From NCBI RefSeq assembly GCF_008065135.1, contig NZ_CP042914.1:5499404-5563403 (forward strand): DNA of 64,000 nucleotides, read 5' to 3'. Positions within the stretch are counted from its first letter, which is position 1. Each line of letters opens with the position of its first letter. Origin of the DNA: Roseimaritima ulvae. GTDB lineage: Bacteria > Planctomycetota > Planctomycetia > Pirellulales > Pirellulaceae. A program made the translations under genes and the position numbers. This document shows, one piece after another, positions 1 to 8,335 of this stretch. The notes below the pieces were generated by a model. That model did not search any database. It saw only the letters and a program-made list of their open reading frames with translations, and was not told the DNA's origin.

Positions 1-881
1 TTCATTTCAGCGGCAGCAGCGGCAACGACACGCTTTCGTTCCAGGGTTCCAGCGGTAGCGAACGCATCTCGGTGTATCCGGCCAGCAACGTCTCCGTCGA
101 TACCAACCGCTTCACCAGCCAAACGGTGGCGGTGGAATTCGAAGGTTTTGAGAACGTGCGGTTTGACGGCGGCGGAGGAGCGGATCAGGCTTCGCTGTAC
201 GACACACCGGGATCCGATCAACTAACCGCCTCGCCGCAGTTCGCGCAGCTATCCGGCGTGGGCTACGACTTCGACATCCAGCAGGTGCCTCGCATTTATG
301 TGCACGCCACCGCCGGCGGCGAAGACACGGCCTTCCTGTACGATTCAGACGACGACGACACCTTGGTCGTACGTCCCCAGTTCTCCAGCCTCCGCAGCCA
401 AGAACATTTTAATTTGGCTTACGGTTTCGAACGCGTATACGCCTTTGCCACCGCAGGCGGCAACGATTCCGCCCAGTTGTACGACAGCGCCGGCAACGAC
501 CGCATGACCGCCTCGGCAGTGTCGGCAGGGATCAGCGGCCCGGGCTACTTTGCCAGCGCCCGCTACTTTGAATCCGTGGAAGCCAACGCGACCGCGGGAG
601 GCGTTGACACCGCTCACCTGTACGCTTCCGGCACGGCGGCGCAGTGGCAACAAGCCAGCGGATTGGTGCAAATGACCGACACCGACGACGAGGGCCGAGT
701 CTCGCGGCAACTGGCCCGTGGGTTTGATTCGGTGGCCACCTACGCCGATGGGCAAGCCGTTGAATTTGAAACGCAAAGCCGGGCCGAGCCCGTGGATGTG
801 AACGAGGACGATTCGGTGACCGACGAACAAGCTCGCCGCACCCTGGCCGCGCTGTTCGCCGAATTAGGACTGGACAACTAG
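1..881 (+). CDS. C-terminal part of a repeat-rich surface protein (5' truncated)
   Basis: The frame is open from base 3 with no start in the window, so the gene begins upstream. The visible ~293 residues hold about four copies of a ~65-70 residue repeat. Its core reads like GGxDxAxLYDSxGNDxLTA, with copies around bases 175-230, 315-370, 460-515 and 600-640; the last is degenerate. Asp/Gly-rich repeats of this kind occur in very large secreted planctomycete proteins and may bind calcium (inference). The C-terminus is acidic and ends near LFAELGLDN; no membrane anchor, sorting signal or clear dockerin is seen. Exact function unknown. Confidence 0.75.
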   Translation, partial: HFSGSSGNDTLSFQGSSGSERISVYPASNVSVDTNRFTSQTVAVEFEGFENVRFDGGGGADQASLYDTPGSDQLTASPQFAQLSGVGYDFDIQQVPRIYVHATAGGEDTAFLYDSDDDDTLVVRPQFSSLRSQEHFNLAYGFERVYAFATAGGNDSAQLYDSAGNDRMTASAVSAGISGPGYFASARYFESVEANATAGGVDTAHLYASGTAAQWQQASGLVQMTDTDDEGRVSRQLARGFDSVATYADGQAVEFETQSRAEPVDVNEDDSVTDEQARRTLAALFAELGLDN

Positions 882-938
882 TACGTCAGGCTTTCCAGCC
901 TGACTGGATGAATTGTCAGCCTGGAAAGGCTGACGTAC
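881..938. repeat. Palindromic intergenic repeat (GTACGTC type)
   Basis: GTACGTCAGGCTTTCCAGCC at 881-900 starts a 24-base arm (881-904) facing its near-perfect reverse complement at 915-938, with a 10-base loop. The two arm differences are a swapped G/C pair. It begins at the last base of the upstream stop codon, so it may fold in the mRNA 3' end. Confidence 0.8.
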
Positions 939-948
939 TGCTTACACG

Positions 949-2016
949 ATGAGTCAAACCATGCATGTTCTGGTAACCGGATCGAGTGGCCTGATTGGTT
1001 CGGCCGCCGTACGGCACTGGGATTCATTGGGTTGCCGGGTCACGGGGGTCGACAACGATATGCGGGCGACGTTTTTTGGTCCGCAGGGCAGCACGCAGTG
1101 GAACCTGCACTGCTTGCAGCGAGAGACGCAAAACTTTCACAGCGTGGCGTTGGACATTCGCGACCGCCAAGCGGTAGCGGAGCTGTTTCGCAAGACGCCG
1201 CCCGATCTGGTAATCCACTGCGCGGCCCAGCCCTCGCATGACAAGGCGGCCGAAATCCCGTTTCTGGATTTCGAAGTCAACGCCAACGGCACGCTGAATC
1301 TGCTCGAAGCCACTCGGCACCACGCCCCCGACGCGGTGTTCTGTCATATGAGCACCAACAAAGTGTACGGCGACGCGCCCAACGAACGGCCGCTGAAGGA
1401 ACTGGACACGCGGTGGGAGTACGCCGATCTTGCGGACTTTAACGGCATCGACGAGTCGTGCCGGATCGACCAAACCATGCATTCGCTGTTCGGTGCGTCC
1501 AAGACAGCCGCCGACGTGCTGGCTCAAGAATACGGTAAATATTTTGGCCTCAAGACGGGCATCTTCCGCGGCGGTTGCTTGACCGGCGCAAGTCACAGCG
1601 GCGTCGAACTGCACGGGTTTCTCAGCTATCTGGTGCACGTCGCGGTGAGCGGCAAACCCTACACAATTTTTGGCTACAAGGGCAAACAGGTCCGCGACCA
1701 GATCGAATGTAGCGACGTCGTGAAAGCCTTCGAAGCGTTTGCGAAAAATCCGCGACCGGGCGAAGTCTATAACATCGGCGGCGGACGCGACAACGCGGCC
1801 AGCGTGTTGGAATGCATCCAGATGATCGAAGACATCAGCGGCTATGCAACCAACTGGATGCTGGGCGATGAAAACCGCAAAGGCGATCACATCTGTTACA
1901 TCTCCGACCTCTCGAAGCTGCGACGCGATTATCCGGATTGGCGGATCCGTGTCTCGTTACAAGACATTTTGGCTCAGATGATTGAGGCCGAGCAGCGGAA
2001 ATTGGCGACCGCTTAA
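949..2016 (+). CDS. NAD-dependent epimerase/dehydratase, CDP-paratose 2-epimerase-like (extended SDR)
   Basis: A 355-residue extended short-chain dehydrogenase/reductase expected to modify a nucleotide sugar in the cytoplasm. The Rossmann dinucleotide motif TGSSGLIG is at residues 10-17, and STNKVYG near 135 resembles CDP-tyvelose/paratose epimerases. The usual YxxxK pair reads FGASK, so Phe181 replaces the catalytic Tyr while Lys185 is kept. Length fits the family. A GT4 glycosyltransferase starts ~100 bases downstream on the same strand, which suggests surface polysaccharide or glycan work. The ATG at 949 is used; a second ATG four codons later is possible. The substrate cannot be told from sequence. 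Confidence 0.85.
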   Translation: MSQTMHVLVTGSSGLIGSAAVRHWDSLGCRVTGVDNDMRATFFGPQGSTQWNLHCLQRETQNFHSVALDIRDRQAVAELFRKTPPDLVIHCAAQPSHDKAAEIPFLDFEVNANGTLNLLEATRHHAPDAVFCHMSTNKVYGDAPNERPLKELDTRWEYADLADFNGIDESCRIDQTMHSLFGASKTAADVLAQEYGKYFGLKTGIFRGGCLTGASHSGVELHGFLSYLVHVAVSGKPYTIFGYKGKQVRDQIECSDVVKAFEAFAKNPRPGEVYNIGGGRDNAASVLECIQMIEDISGYATNWMLGDENRKGDHICYISDLSKLRRDYPDWRIRVSLQDILAQMIEAEQRKLATA

Positions 2017-2116
2017 ACGACGCCGAGACCGGGCCGAGAATTCGGGCCTCGGTGGATTTCGTGAGCTAGAGTTGCCTAGGCCCCCGCTACGTCCTCATCT
2101 TGCTTCAGGTTTCGCT

Positions 2117-3316
2117 ATGTCGACCGTGTCCGCTTCCGCGACCGCCTTTCCCACACCTGTTGTGGTGGCTCCGACCAGGGAGCAACGGGCCGCACCGCCC
2201 CAGCCGATCTCCGTGTTGCACGTGGTCAACGGCGAACATTTTTCCGGCGCCGAACGCGTCCAATCGCATCTCGGCCGCTGTTTACCAGCCTTGCAGGTTC
2301 GCGCGGACTTTGCCTGTGTCAAACCCGCCCTGTTCGCCGACCACATCGAGCAGGCCGGCGGTGAACTGGGCTCGGTCTATCGCTTGCCGATGCGAGGGCG
2401 GATGGATTTTCGCGTGGCCTACAAGTTGAGCCAATTGGTGCGGCGGGAGGGCTATGAACTGCTACACGCTCATACGCCGCGAACGGCTGTCCTGGCCGCG
2501 GCCGCTGCGCGACTGTGCGGGGTGCCGTGGATCTATCACGTCCACAGCCCCGCCGCTCGCGATTCCGCGCGCCCCTGGGTCAATCGCATCAACGCCGTCA
2601 CCGAATGGTTATCGCTGCGAAACTGTGCTCACTTGATCACCGTTTCCAACAGTTTGTTGCAGGACACGATCCAGAACGGTTGGCCTGCTCACCGTGCATC
2701 GGTGGTCCACAACGGCGTCCCCGCCATCCGGCCGACGCGCACTCACACGCCGGTGGTGGGCGGACCGTGGGTGCTGGGAATGGTGGCGTTAATGCGCCCC
2801 CGCAAGGGTTTGGAAATCGCCATCGAAGCCATTTCTCATCTGAAGAATACCGGCCATGACGTGCGGCTGCGTTGCATCGGTCCCTTTGAAACCCAAGCCT
2901 ATCGTAAGCTGATCGATGCGAAGGTCGAACAACTGCAGGTCGCCGACCGGATCGAATTTACCGGATTCGCCAAACACGTCCCCGAAGCGCTCGCCCAACT
3001 GGATGCCATGGTGTTGCCCAGTCTGTACGGTGAAGGCCTGCCGATGGTGGTGCTGGAAGCGATGGCGGCGGCTCTACCGGTGGTGGCTACCCGAGTCGAA
3101 GGCACGCCCGAAGCGATCCGGCACGGTCGCGAAGGGCTGTTGGCCGAACCCCAGTGCAGTCTCAGTTTGGCCGAACAAATTACGGCGTTGGTGGAAGGGC
3201 AATACGACTGGCAGCAACTGGCCGAAGCCGCCTGTCAGCGTCACGCCAAACATTTCTCCGATACCGCAATGGCGGAAGGCACCGCGGCCGTGTATCGGGA
3301 TGTGCTGTCTCGCTAG
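2117..3316 (+). CDS. GT4-family glycosyltransferase
   Basis: A 399-residue GT-B glycosyltransferase. The N-terminal half starts with the typical ISVLHVVNGEHFSGAERV strand-loop region near residue 33. The C-terminal half carries the nucleotide-sugar binding stretch EGLPMVVLEAMAAALPVVAT around residues 303-322, with the EX7E glutamates of retaining GT4 enzymes. The frame is open from 1982, overlapping the upstream gene. The ATG at 2117 is preferred because it avoids the overlap and leaves only a short disordered leader before the fold; the start is not certain. Likely a cytoplasmic or membrane-peripheral enzyme of glycan assembly, together with the upstream SDR. Confidence 0.88.
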   Translation: MSTVSASATAFPTPVVVAPTREQRAAPPQPISVLHVVNGEHFSGAERVQSHLGRCLPALQVRADFACVKPALFADHIEQAGGELGSVYRLPMRGRMDFRVAYKLSQLVRREGYELLHAHTPRTAVLAAAAARLCGVPWIYHVHSPAARDSARPWVNRINAVTEWLSLRNCAHLITVSNSLLQDTIQNGWPAHRASVVHNGVPAIRPTRTHTPVVGGPWVLGMVALMRPRKGLEIAIEAISHLKNTGHDVRLRCIGPFETQAYRKLIDAKVEQLQVADRIEFTGFAKHVPEALAQLDAMVLPSLYGEGLPMVVLEAMAAALPVVATRVEGTPEAIRHGREGLLAEPQCSLSLAEQITALVEGQYDWQQLAEAACQRHAKHFSDTAMAEGTAAVYRDVLSR

Positions 3317-3420
3317 GGCGAACGCTAAACGGCGACGTCAGCCCACCATGGACACGAGCCCATTGGCCGCTACTTTGACCCCGTGAGAGTGGTTCAAACC
3401 CTGTCAAGCGACTTCGTTCT

Positions 3421-3596
3421 TAGTCCCGAAGGGACGTCGGGATGTAGCCATGGGCGCCAGCCCATGGTTGGGCGGAATCCACGCACCAAGTCCCAACGGG
3501 GCGACAGGAGTCCGCCGCAGCCCCAAATTCATGTCGTCCCGTTGGGACTTCTCGCTGCTTGCGTCCCCGGTTCCATGGGCTCGCGCCCATGGCTAC
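3421..3596. repeat. Nested inverted repeats of the GTAGCCATGGGC type
   Basis: Fills most of the gap 3317-3677, which has no credible gene. GTAGCCATGGGCGCCAGCCC begins at 3444 and its arm ends at 3467; the inverted counterpart is at 3573-3596. Nested inside, AAGTCCCAACGGG (3488-3500) faces CCCGTTGGGACTT (3538-3550). The gap separates two convergent genes, so the folded structure could stop transcription from either side. Short frames across it are by-products. Confidence 0.75.
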
Positions 3597-3677
3597 ACCC
3601 CGCCGCCACTTCGCGGCTAAAACCTGCGGTGCGACCGCCGTGCGATTGCTTGCCACGTCGGGCTCGAGCGTCCCGGC

Positions 3678-4478
3678 TCATTCCGCAGCTTCGGCGGCTT
3701 CTCCCGCGTCGCCTTCAGCGGCTGCTCCCGCGTCGCGTTTTTCCCGTCCGCGGCCGCGGCGTTTGATCGGCGGCCCTTCGGTGGGCGTGCCGATCAGGCG
3801 ATCGGTGCTGATCGTCAAGCTGTCGGCCAGCACCTTGGTTTTATCCGGCTCGTTATAAAAACCGTCCAGCGTGACTCGGTCGCCGGGCTGGGCCAGTTCC
3901 AACGAGTTGGTGCGGATCAGAAATTTGGCGTCCGGGGCCAGTTGCACGCGAATTGGATACTGCCCCGCTTTGACGGCCAGCCAACTGCCCGGATCACCGC
4001 CGACGATGGCTCCCACCACTTTATATTTACCGGGCACAAAGCCGGCGTTGCGATTCGCTTGCTTATTGGCCGCATGCAAGCCCGGCGTGACCAATTCGAC
4101 CAGCCGCCGCGGCACGTTGGATCCGCGAAGCGGGTGAAAGATCTCCACTTGCTTGACCGGTTCCAGGGGCACGCCGCCCGGTCCCAGACTGGTATCGAAG
4201 CGGACCATCATGCCGGGCCGCAGTCCCTTGGGATCGGCTTCGGCGTGGAAGCGGATTTTGCTAACGTCTTGGGGCAACTGCACCATGATTTCGGTGCCCT
4301 CGCTGTCCGTGACGCTGATCGCCAAACGCGACATGGCTTTAAAGGTGCCGTCGACGTGCAGGATCGAACGACCGCCCTGAGGATTGACGAAGTTATTTTG
4401 AGCGGCAGCGGGCCAGGCGGCGAGGATGGAAATCGCAGCGCCGCACAACCACCGAAAGGACCACAGGTTTGAACTCAT
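3678..4478 (-). CDS. Secreted protein of unknown function
   Basis: About 266 residues from the ATG at 4478, chosen because it directly begins a signal peptide (basic start, hydrophobic core, cleavage near AWPAAAQN). The frame extends 8 codons further but that adds nothing typical. The mature part is beta-rich with two similar-looking segments: one contains LRPGMMVRFDTSLG, the other AQPGDRVTLDGFYNE. These resemble small OB-like barrels, but this is a guess. The last ~25 residues are low complexity (RRGRGR, then Ala/Glu-rich). Monocistronic, convergent with the glycosyltransferase. Confidence 0.7.
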   Translation of the reverse strand: MSSNLWSFRWLCGAAISILAAWPAAAQNNFVNPQGGRSILHVDGTFKAMSRLAISVTDSEGTEIMVQLPQDVSKIRFHAEADPKGLRPGMMVRFDTSLGPGGVPLEPVKQVEIFHPLRGSNVPRRLVELVTPGLHAANKQANRNAGFVPGKYKVVGAIVGGDPGSWLAVKAGQYPIRVQLAPDAKFLIRTNSLELAQPGDRVTLDGFYNEPDKTKVLADSLTISTDRLIGTPTEGPPIKRRGRGREKRDAGAAAEGDAGEAAEAAE

Positions 4479-4697
4479 GCGTGTAAAGCTGGTGTGCAGC
4501 ATCTCCCCAAAAAGTGTGTAACGAAGCGAGTCCTACAGAATAACCGATCTTTACCGCCGGGGCACCTTTTTCAGCGTGGTTAACGACCGCCGGGAAAAAC
4601 GGTAAATATTGTGTTGCAAAACAGAACAGCCAGTACCGGCGGTTCGTGTACTGCCCCACACATCCATCCCCCCCTGTCGGTTAGAGCGGCGAATTAC

Positions 4698-5483
4698 ATG
4701 TTGCGGATTGGTGCCGTTTCCTATCTGAACACGCGTCCGCTGGTCTACGGCCTGGCACAGCGGCTGGCTGGCCTGGGTCAGCTGTCCTTCAATCTGCCCA
4801 GCCGATTGGCCGACGATTTGGCCGCCGGGCGCTTGGACGTGGCGTTGATTCCCTCGATTGAATACTTTCGCGGCGTCGGCCAACAGATTGTCTCCGATGC
4901 CGTGATCGCTTGCCGCGGTCCGGTGTGGAGCGTGCGATTGCTCAGCCGCGTGCCGATCGGCGAAATCCGCTGCTTGGCCCTGGACGAAGGCAGTCGCACC
5001 AGCGCAGCGCTGGTCCGCATCCTACTGGCCGAACAGTACGGGCTGCACCCCGAAACGGTGCCCCTGCCCATGGAATCGGATCCCGATACCATAGATGCCG
5101 ACGCGGTGCTGCTGATCGGCGACCGCGCCATGCACCCGGCTGCGGGCGTGTATCACGAGATCTGGGACCTGGGTGACCGTTGGTGTCGCTGGACCGAATT
5201 GCCCTTCGTGTTTGCGATGTGGGTCGCTCGGCAAGACGTCGACGTTTCGCAACTGGCCCCGATCCTGTCGGCCGCCCGTGACGAGGGGCTGCAACAGCTG
5301 GCCGAAATCGCAGGGCGAGAAGCCGGCGGCCACGGTTTAACGACCCCCGACTTACATCACTACTTTGCCCACCATTTACACTTCCGTTTAGGAGCCGAGG
5401 AACAGGCGGGACTGCACCGCTATCAACGCCACGCCGCCAAGCTGGGCCTGATCGCCAATCAACGCGAATTGGTTTTTCAGTAA
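4698..5483 (+). CDS. mqnA: Chorismate dehydratase MqnA (futalosine pathway)
   Basis: MqnA converts chorismate to 3-[(1-carboxyvinyl)oxy]benzoate, the first step of the futalosine route to menaquinone. The 261-residue protein starts with the family signature MLRIGAVSYLNTRPLVYGL and has the two-lobed periplasmic-binding-like fold expected from its length. The ATG at 4698 matches the conserved N-terminus; the frame is open upstream to 4611 but that extension is unlike the family. mqnC follows 62 bases downstream on the same strand, so the two are probably cotranscribed. Confidence 0.92.
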   Translation: MLRIGAVSYLNTRPLVYGLAQRLAGLGQLSFNLPSRLADDLAAGRLDVALIPSIEYFRGVGQQIVSDAVIACRGPVWSVRLLSRVPIGEIRCLALDEGSRTSAALVRILLAEQYGLHPETVPLPMESDPDTIDADAVLLIGDRAMHPAAGVYHEIWDLGDRWCRWTELPFVFAMWVARQDVDVSQLAPILSAARDEGLQQLAEIAGREAGGHGLTTPDLHHYFAHHLHFRLGAEEQAGLHRYQRHAAKLGLIANQRELVFQ

Positions 5484-5545
5484 CCCCCTCGTGGCCCGCG
5501 GACGCCGTTCTCACTTCCCTCGCTCCGTTTTCGACGAGACGCCCC

Positions 5546-6679
5546 ATGACAACCGATACGCAAGGCATTCTAGATCGCACCCTGGCCGGTCAACGGTTGA
5601 GCGATGCCGACGCGCTGAGCCTGTTGGAAGCCAGCGACCTGACGGCGATCGGTGCTGCCGCCGATGCCCTCTCGCGACGTATGCACCCCACCGATGTGCG
5701 AACCTACAACGTCGACCGCAATATCAACTACACCAACGTGTGCACGGCGGTGTGCGACTTCTGCGCCTTCTATCGAGGCCCCAAGAGCGACGAAGGCTAC
5801 GTCCTGCCGCGCGAGGAATTGTTGACCAAGGTGGAGGAAACGGTGGCCCTGGGAGGCAACCAGATCCTAATGCAAGGCGGTCTGCACCCCAAGTACAAAC
5901 TGGACTGGTACGAGCAACTGCTGCAAGACATCAAGCAACGTTTTCCCGAGGTCAATATCCACGGCTTCAGCCCGCCCGAACTGCATCACTTCACCAAACT
6001 GAACAATCTGCCGCTGCGGACCGTGCTGGAACGACTTCGCGACGCCGGCCTGGGCAGCATCCCCGGCGGCGGCGCCGAAATCCTGGTCGACCGCGTTCGC
6101 AAAGAAATCACTCGCGGCAAAGTCATGACCGACGACTGGTTAAACGTGATGCGGGTCTGGCACCAACTGGGCGGCATCAGCACCGCCACGATGATGTTCG
6201 GACACGTGGAAACGTTGGCCGAACGGATCGAACACCTGCGGCGGTTGCGTGAACTGCAAGACGAAACCAACGGCTTTACGGCCTTCATCTGCTGGACCTT
6301 CCAGCCCGACCATACGCCGATGAGCGACATCCCGCCGGCGGGCTCCTTCGAGTATCTGAAGACCCAAGCCGTCGCTCGCCTGTACCTGGACAATATCCCC
6401 AACATCCAAAGCAGTTGGGTTACGCAAGGTTTGAAAATCGGTCAGTTGGCAATGTTGTTCGGTGCCAATGACATGGGTAGCCTGATGATCGAAGAAAACG
6501 TGGTCGCCGAAGCCGGCACGACGCATTTCCTGACGCTCGAACAAATTCGCGACGCGATCGAAGAGCTGGGCTACCAACCTCGCCAACGCGACGTGTTCTA
6601 TAATCTGGTCGACCCGGCGTTGGAACAAAAAGCCATCGCCGCCAGCCGAGCTCCAGCGAACCTGGTTGAGCTGACCTAA
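5546..6679 (+). CDS. mqnC: Cyclic dehypoxanthine futalosine synthase MqnC (radical SAM)
   Basis: A 377-residue radical SAM enzyme that cyclises dehypoxanthine futalosine in menaquinone biosynthesis. The [4Fe-4S] cluster motif CTAVCDFC gives Cys66, Cys70 and Cys73. Family stretches include VDRNINYTNVC, GGNQILMQGGLHP and SIPGGGAEILVDRVR. MqnE is a close relative; the sequence after the cluster and the pairing with MqnA favour MqnC. MqnB, MqnD and MqnE are not in this window. Cytoplasmic. Confidence 0.92.
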   Translation: MTTDTQGILDRTLAGQRLSDADALSLLEASDLTAIGAAADALSRRMHPTDVRTYNVDRNINYTNVCTAVCDFCAFYRGPKSDEGYVLPREELLTKVEETVALGGNQILMQGGLHPKYKLDWYEQLLQDIKQRFPEVNIHGFSPPELHHFTKLNNLPLRTVLERLRDAGLGSIPGGGAEILVDRVRKEITRGKVMTDDWLNVMRVWHQLGGISTATMMFGHVETLAERIEHLRRLRELQDETNGFTAFICWTFQPDHTPMSDIPPAGSFEYLKTQAVARLYLDNIPNIQSSWVTQGLKIGQLAMLFGANDMGSLMIEENVVAEAGTTHFLTLEQIRDAIEELGYQPRQRDVFYNLVDPALEQKAIAASRAPANLVELT

Positions 6680-6687
6680 AACGGTTT

Positions 6688-6871
6688 CCATGGGCCCCCA
6701 GCCCGTGCATAACACGTAGCATGGGTCCCCGGCCCGTGAAAAACACGTAGCATGGGTCCCCGGCCCGTGGAAAATACGTAGCATGGGCCCCTGGCCCGTG
6801 CAGGAGCTTGCCGCCGCACACGGGCCAGGGGCCCATGCTACTTGACCACACGGGCCAGGGGCCCATGCTAC
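6688..6871. repeat. Array of GTAGCATGGG..GGCCCGTG repeats, direct then inverted
   Basis: Between mqnC and hemC lie four direct units resembling ACGTAGCATGGGTCCCCGGC at ~30-base steps (from 6688 to 6800), then two inverted units (6819-6841 and 6849-6871). The last direct arm (6778-6800) is a perfect 23-base complement of both inverted arms. Together they fill the intergenic space. Confidence 0.85.
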
Positions 6872-6878
6872 TTTTTTT
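6778..6878 (+). terminator. Possible terminator built from the repeat array
   Basis: The arm at 6778-6800 can pair perfectly over 23 bases with 6849-6871, which is followed directly by seven T residues (6872-6878). That is a strong stem plus U-tract in the mqnC direction, though the loop is long and the alternative arm at 6819-6841 competes. It ends 26 bases before the hemC start, so hemC would need a promoter inside or after the array. Confidence 0.45.
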
Positions 6879-6904
6879 ACTTGTTTTTCTTTGACGCCCT
6901 CCGC

Positions 6905-7822
6905 ATGCAACATTTCCCACCGCTTCGCCTTGCCACCCGTCGCAGCCCGCTCGCTTTGTGGCAGGCCAATTGGGTTTCCGACCAATTGCGTCAACTGGGC
7001 TACCCCACCGAACTGGTGTTGCTGACCAGCCGGGGTGATACCGATCAAGCGCCCATCGACGGCACTCGCGGCGTCGGCTTCTTTACCAAACGCATCCAAC
7101 AAGCTCTGTTGGATGGCGAAGCGGATATCGCCGTCCACAGCTTGAAAGATCTGCCCACCGAAACCGACCCGGCCTTTACGCTGGCCGCCATCCCGCCCCG
7201 GGCCGCGGTGGGCGACTGCTTGATCAGCGGCAGCGAAAAGAACTTCGCTCAGTTGCCGCCGCAGGCTGTGATCGGAACCGGCAGCCGCCGTCGTGCCGCT
7301 CAGTTGCTGCACCAGCGCGAGGACGTACAAGTGGAACCGATTCGCGGCAACGTCCAATCGCGACTGCAGAAACTGGCCGACGGGTTGTTCGACGCGATCG
7401 TGTTGGCCGAAGCTGGTTTATCTCGGCTGGAAATGACACAGCACGTAACCGAACGTCTGCCGCTGGATCTGATGTTGCCGGCTCCGGGGCAGGGTGCTCT
7501 GGGCATCGAAACCCGTAGCGACAACCAGCGGATCACCGAGATCACGCAACAATTGGACGACGCCGTGACCCGAGCCGCGGTGACGGCCGAACGCAAACTG
7601 CTCAGCCATCTCAGTGGCGGCTGCTTGGCTCCCATCGCCGCACTGGCCACTGCCACGGACGAGTCATTGCACCTGAAAGCGGTCGTCCTGTCGGCCGACG
7701 GGAAGACACGTTTATTTCACGAAGCCAGCGACACGATTGCCAACGCTGCGGAACTGGGCGTTGTGGTGGCCGAACAATTGCGTGCCGATGGAGCCGACGC
7801 GTTTATCGAAGCCGCTCGCTAG
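6905..7822 (+). CDS. hemC: Porphobilinogen deaminase (hydroxymethylbilane synthase)
   Basis: Polymerises four porphobilinogens to hydroxymethylbilane in tetrapyrrole synthesis (cytoplasm). The 305-residue protein starts at ATG 6905, where the LRLATRRSPLALWQ N-terminus fits the family; the frame upstream runs into repeat sequence. VHSLKDLPT contains Asp82, equivalent to the catalytic Asp. LSGGCLAPIAALA contains Cys240, the dipyrromethane attachment site. GTGSRRRAAQL and PAPGQGALGIE are also diagnostic. No clear Shine-Dalgarno precedes the start. It converges with the next gene, leaving only 7 bases between stops. Confidence 0.95.
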   Translation: MQHFPPLRLATRRSPLALWQANWVSDQLRQLGYPTELVLLTSRGDTDQAPIDGTRGVGFFTKRIQQALLDGEADIAVHSLKDLPTETDPAFTLAAIPPRAAVGDCLISGSEKNFAQLPPQAVIGTGSRRRAAQLLHQREDVQVEPIRGNVQSRLQKLADGLFDAIVLAEAGLSRLEMTQHVTERLPLDLMLPAPGQGALGIETRSDNQRITEITQQLDDAVTRAAVTAERKLLSHLSGGCLAPIAALATATDESLHLKAVVLSADGKTRLFHEASDTIANAAELGVVVAEQLRADGADAFIEAAR

Positions 7823-7829
7823 CGGTTTG

Positions 7830-8276
7830 TCATAGGTCCAGCTCGTACGTTTCGCCATCGTCGGTGCGGAGTGTGGCCGATACGATGTCTTCCATGCCAT
7901 CGCCGCCGGTAACACTTTTCACCGTTAATTCGCCGTCGCCCTTGTCGCCGCTGACGTTGTACACAAACGTGTCGTCATCTTCATGGGCCAACGAAGCCCC
8001 AAAGGCGGTATCGATCGATTCGATCTCGCCGATGTGTTCTCGCACCGTGGGATGATCCCGCAACTGCATGCGGATATCTTCGGCCACCACGTTCATTCCC
8101 AGATTGACCAACGCATACCCGCCGCCGCAACACACCAACACTCCCAGCAACACAACGCCTCCTATCGCCCCCAAGATCCAGGGCAGTTTGCTGCCGCCTT
8201 GCGGTCGATCATCGAACCGTGGGTGCTGGGGCATTTGTGGCGGCTGAGGACGGTTAAAATAGGGGTCGTGCGACAT
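7830..8276 (-). CDS. Single-pass membrane protein, possibly Coa1-like
   Basis: 148 residues from the ATG at 8276; the frame continues upstream but the earlier start would add a Cys-rich leader of no known type. A short Pro-rich cytoplasmic stretch is followed by one membrane helix (about residues 30-52, WILGAIGGVVLLGVLVCCGG). The outer domain ends with FVYNVSGDKGDGELTVKSVT, which resembles the Coa1/Tim21-like domain seen in small bacterial membrane proteins. That assignment is by motif only. Role unknown. Confidence 0.65.
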   Translation of the reverse strand: MSHDPYFNRPQPPQMPQHPRFDDRPQGGSKLPWILGAIGGVVLLGVLVCCGGGYALVNLGMNVVAEDIRMQLRDHPTVREHIGEIESIDTAFGASLAHEDDDTFVYNVSGDKGDGELTVKSVTGGDGMEDIVSATLRTDDGETYELDL

Positions 8277-8335
8277 AAGTGATCCGTAACAAAGCGAACA
8301 GAGACGACACTTTATGAACCGCTCCGCTCCAGGAA

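Noticed and set aside
6140-7357. Minus-strand frame of 405 codons spanning mqnC, the repeat array and hemC
   Set aside because: It crosses two clear genes and translates the repeats into reiterated Gly/Pro-rich sequence.
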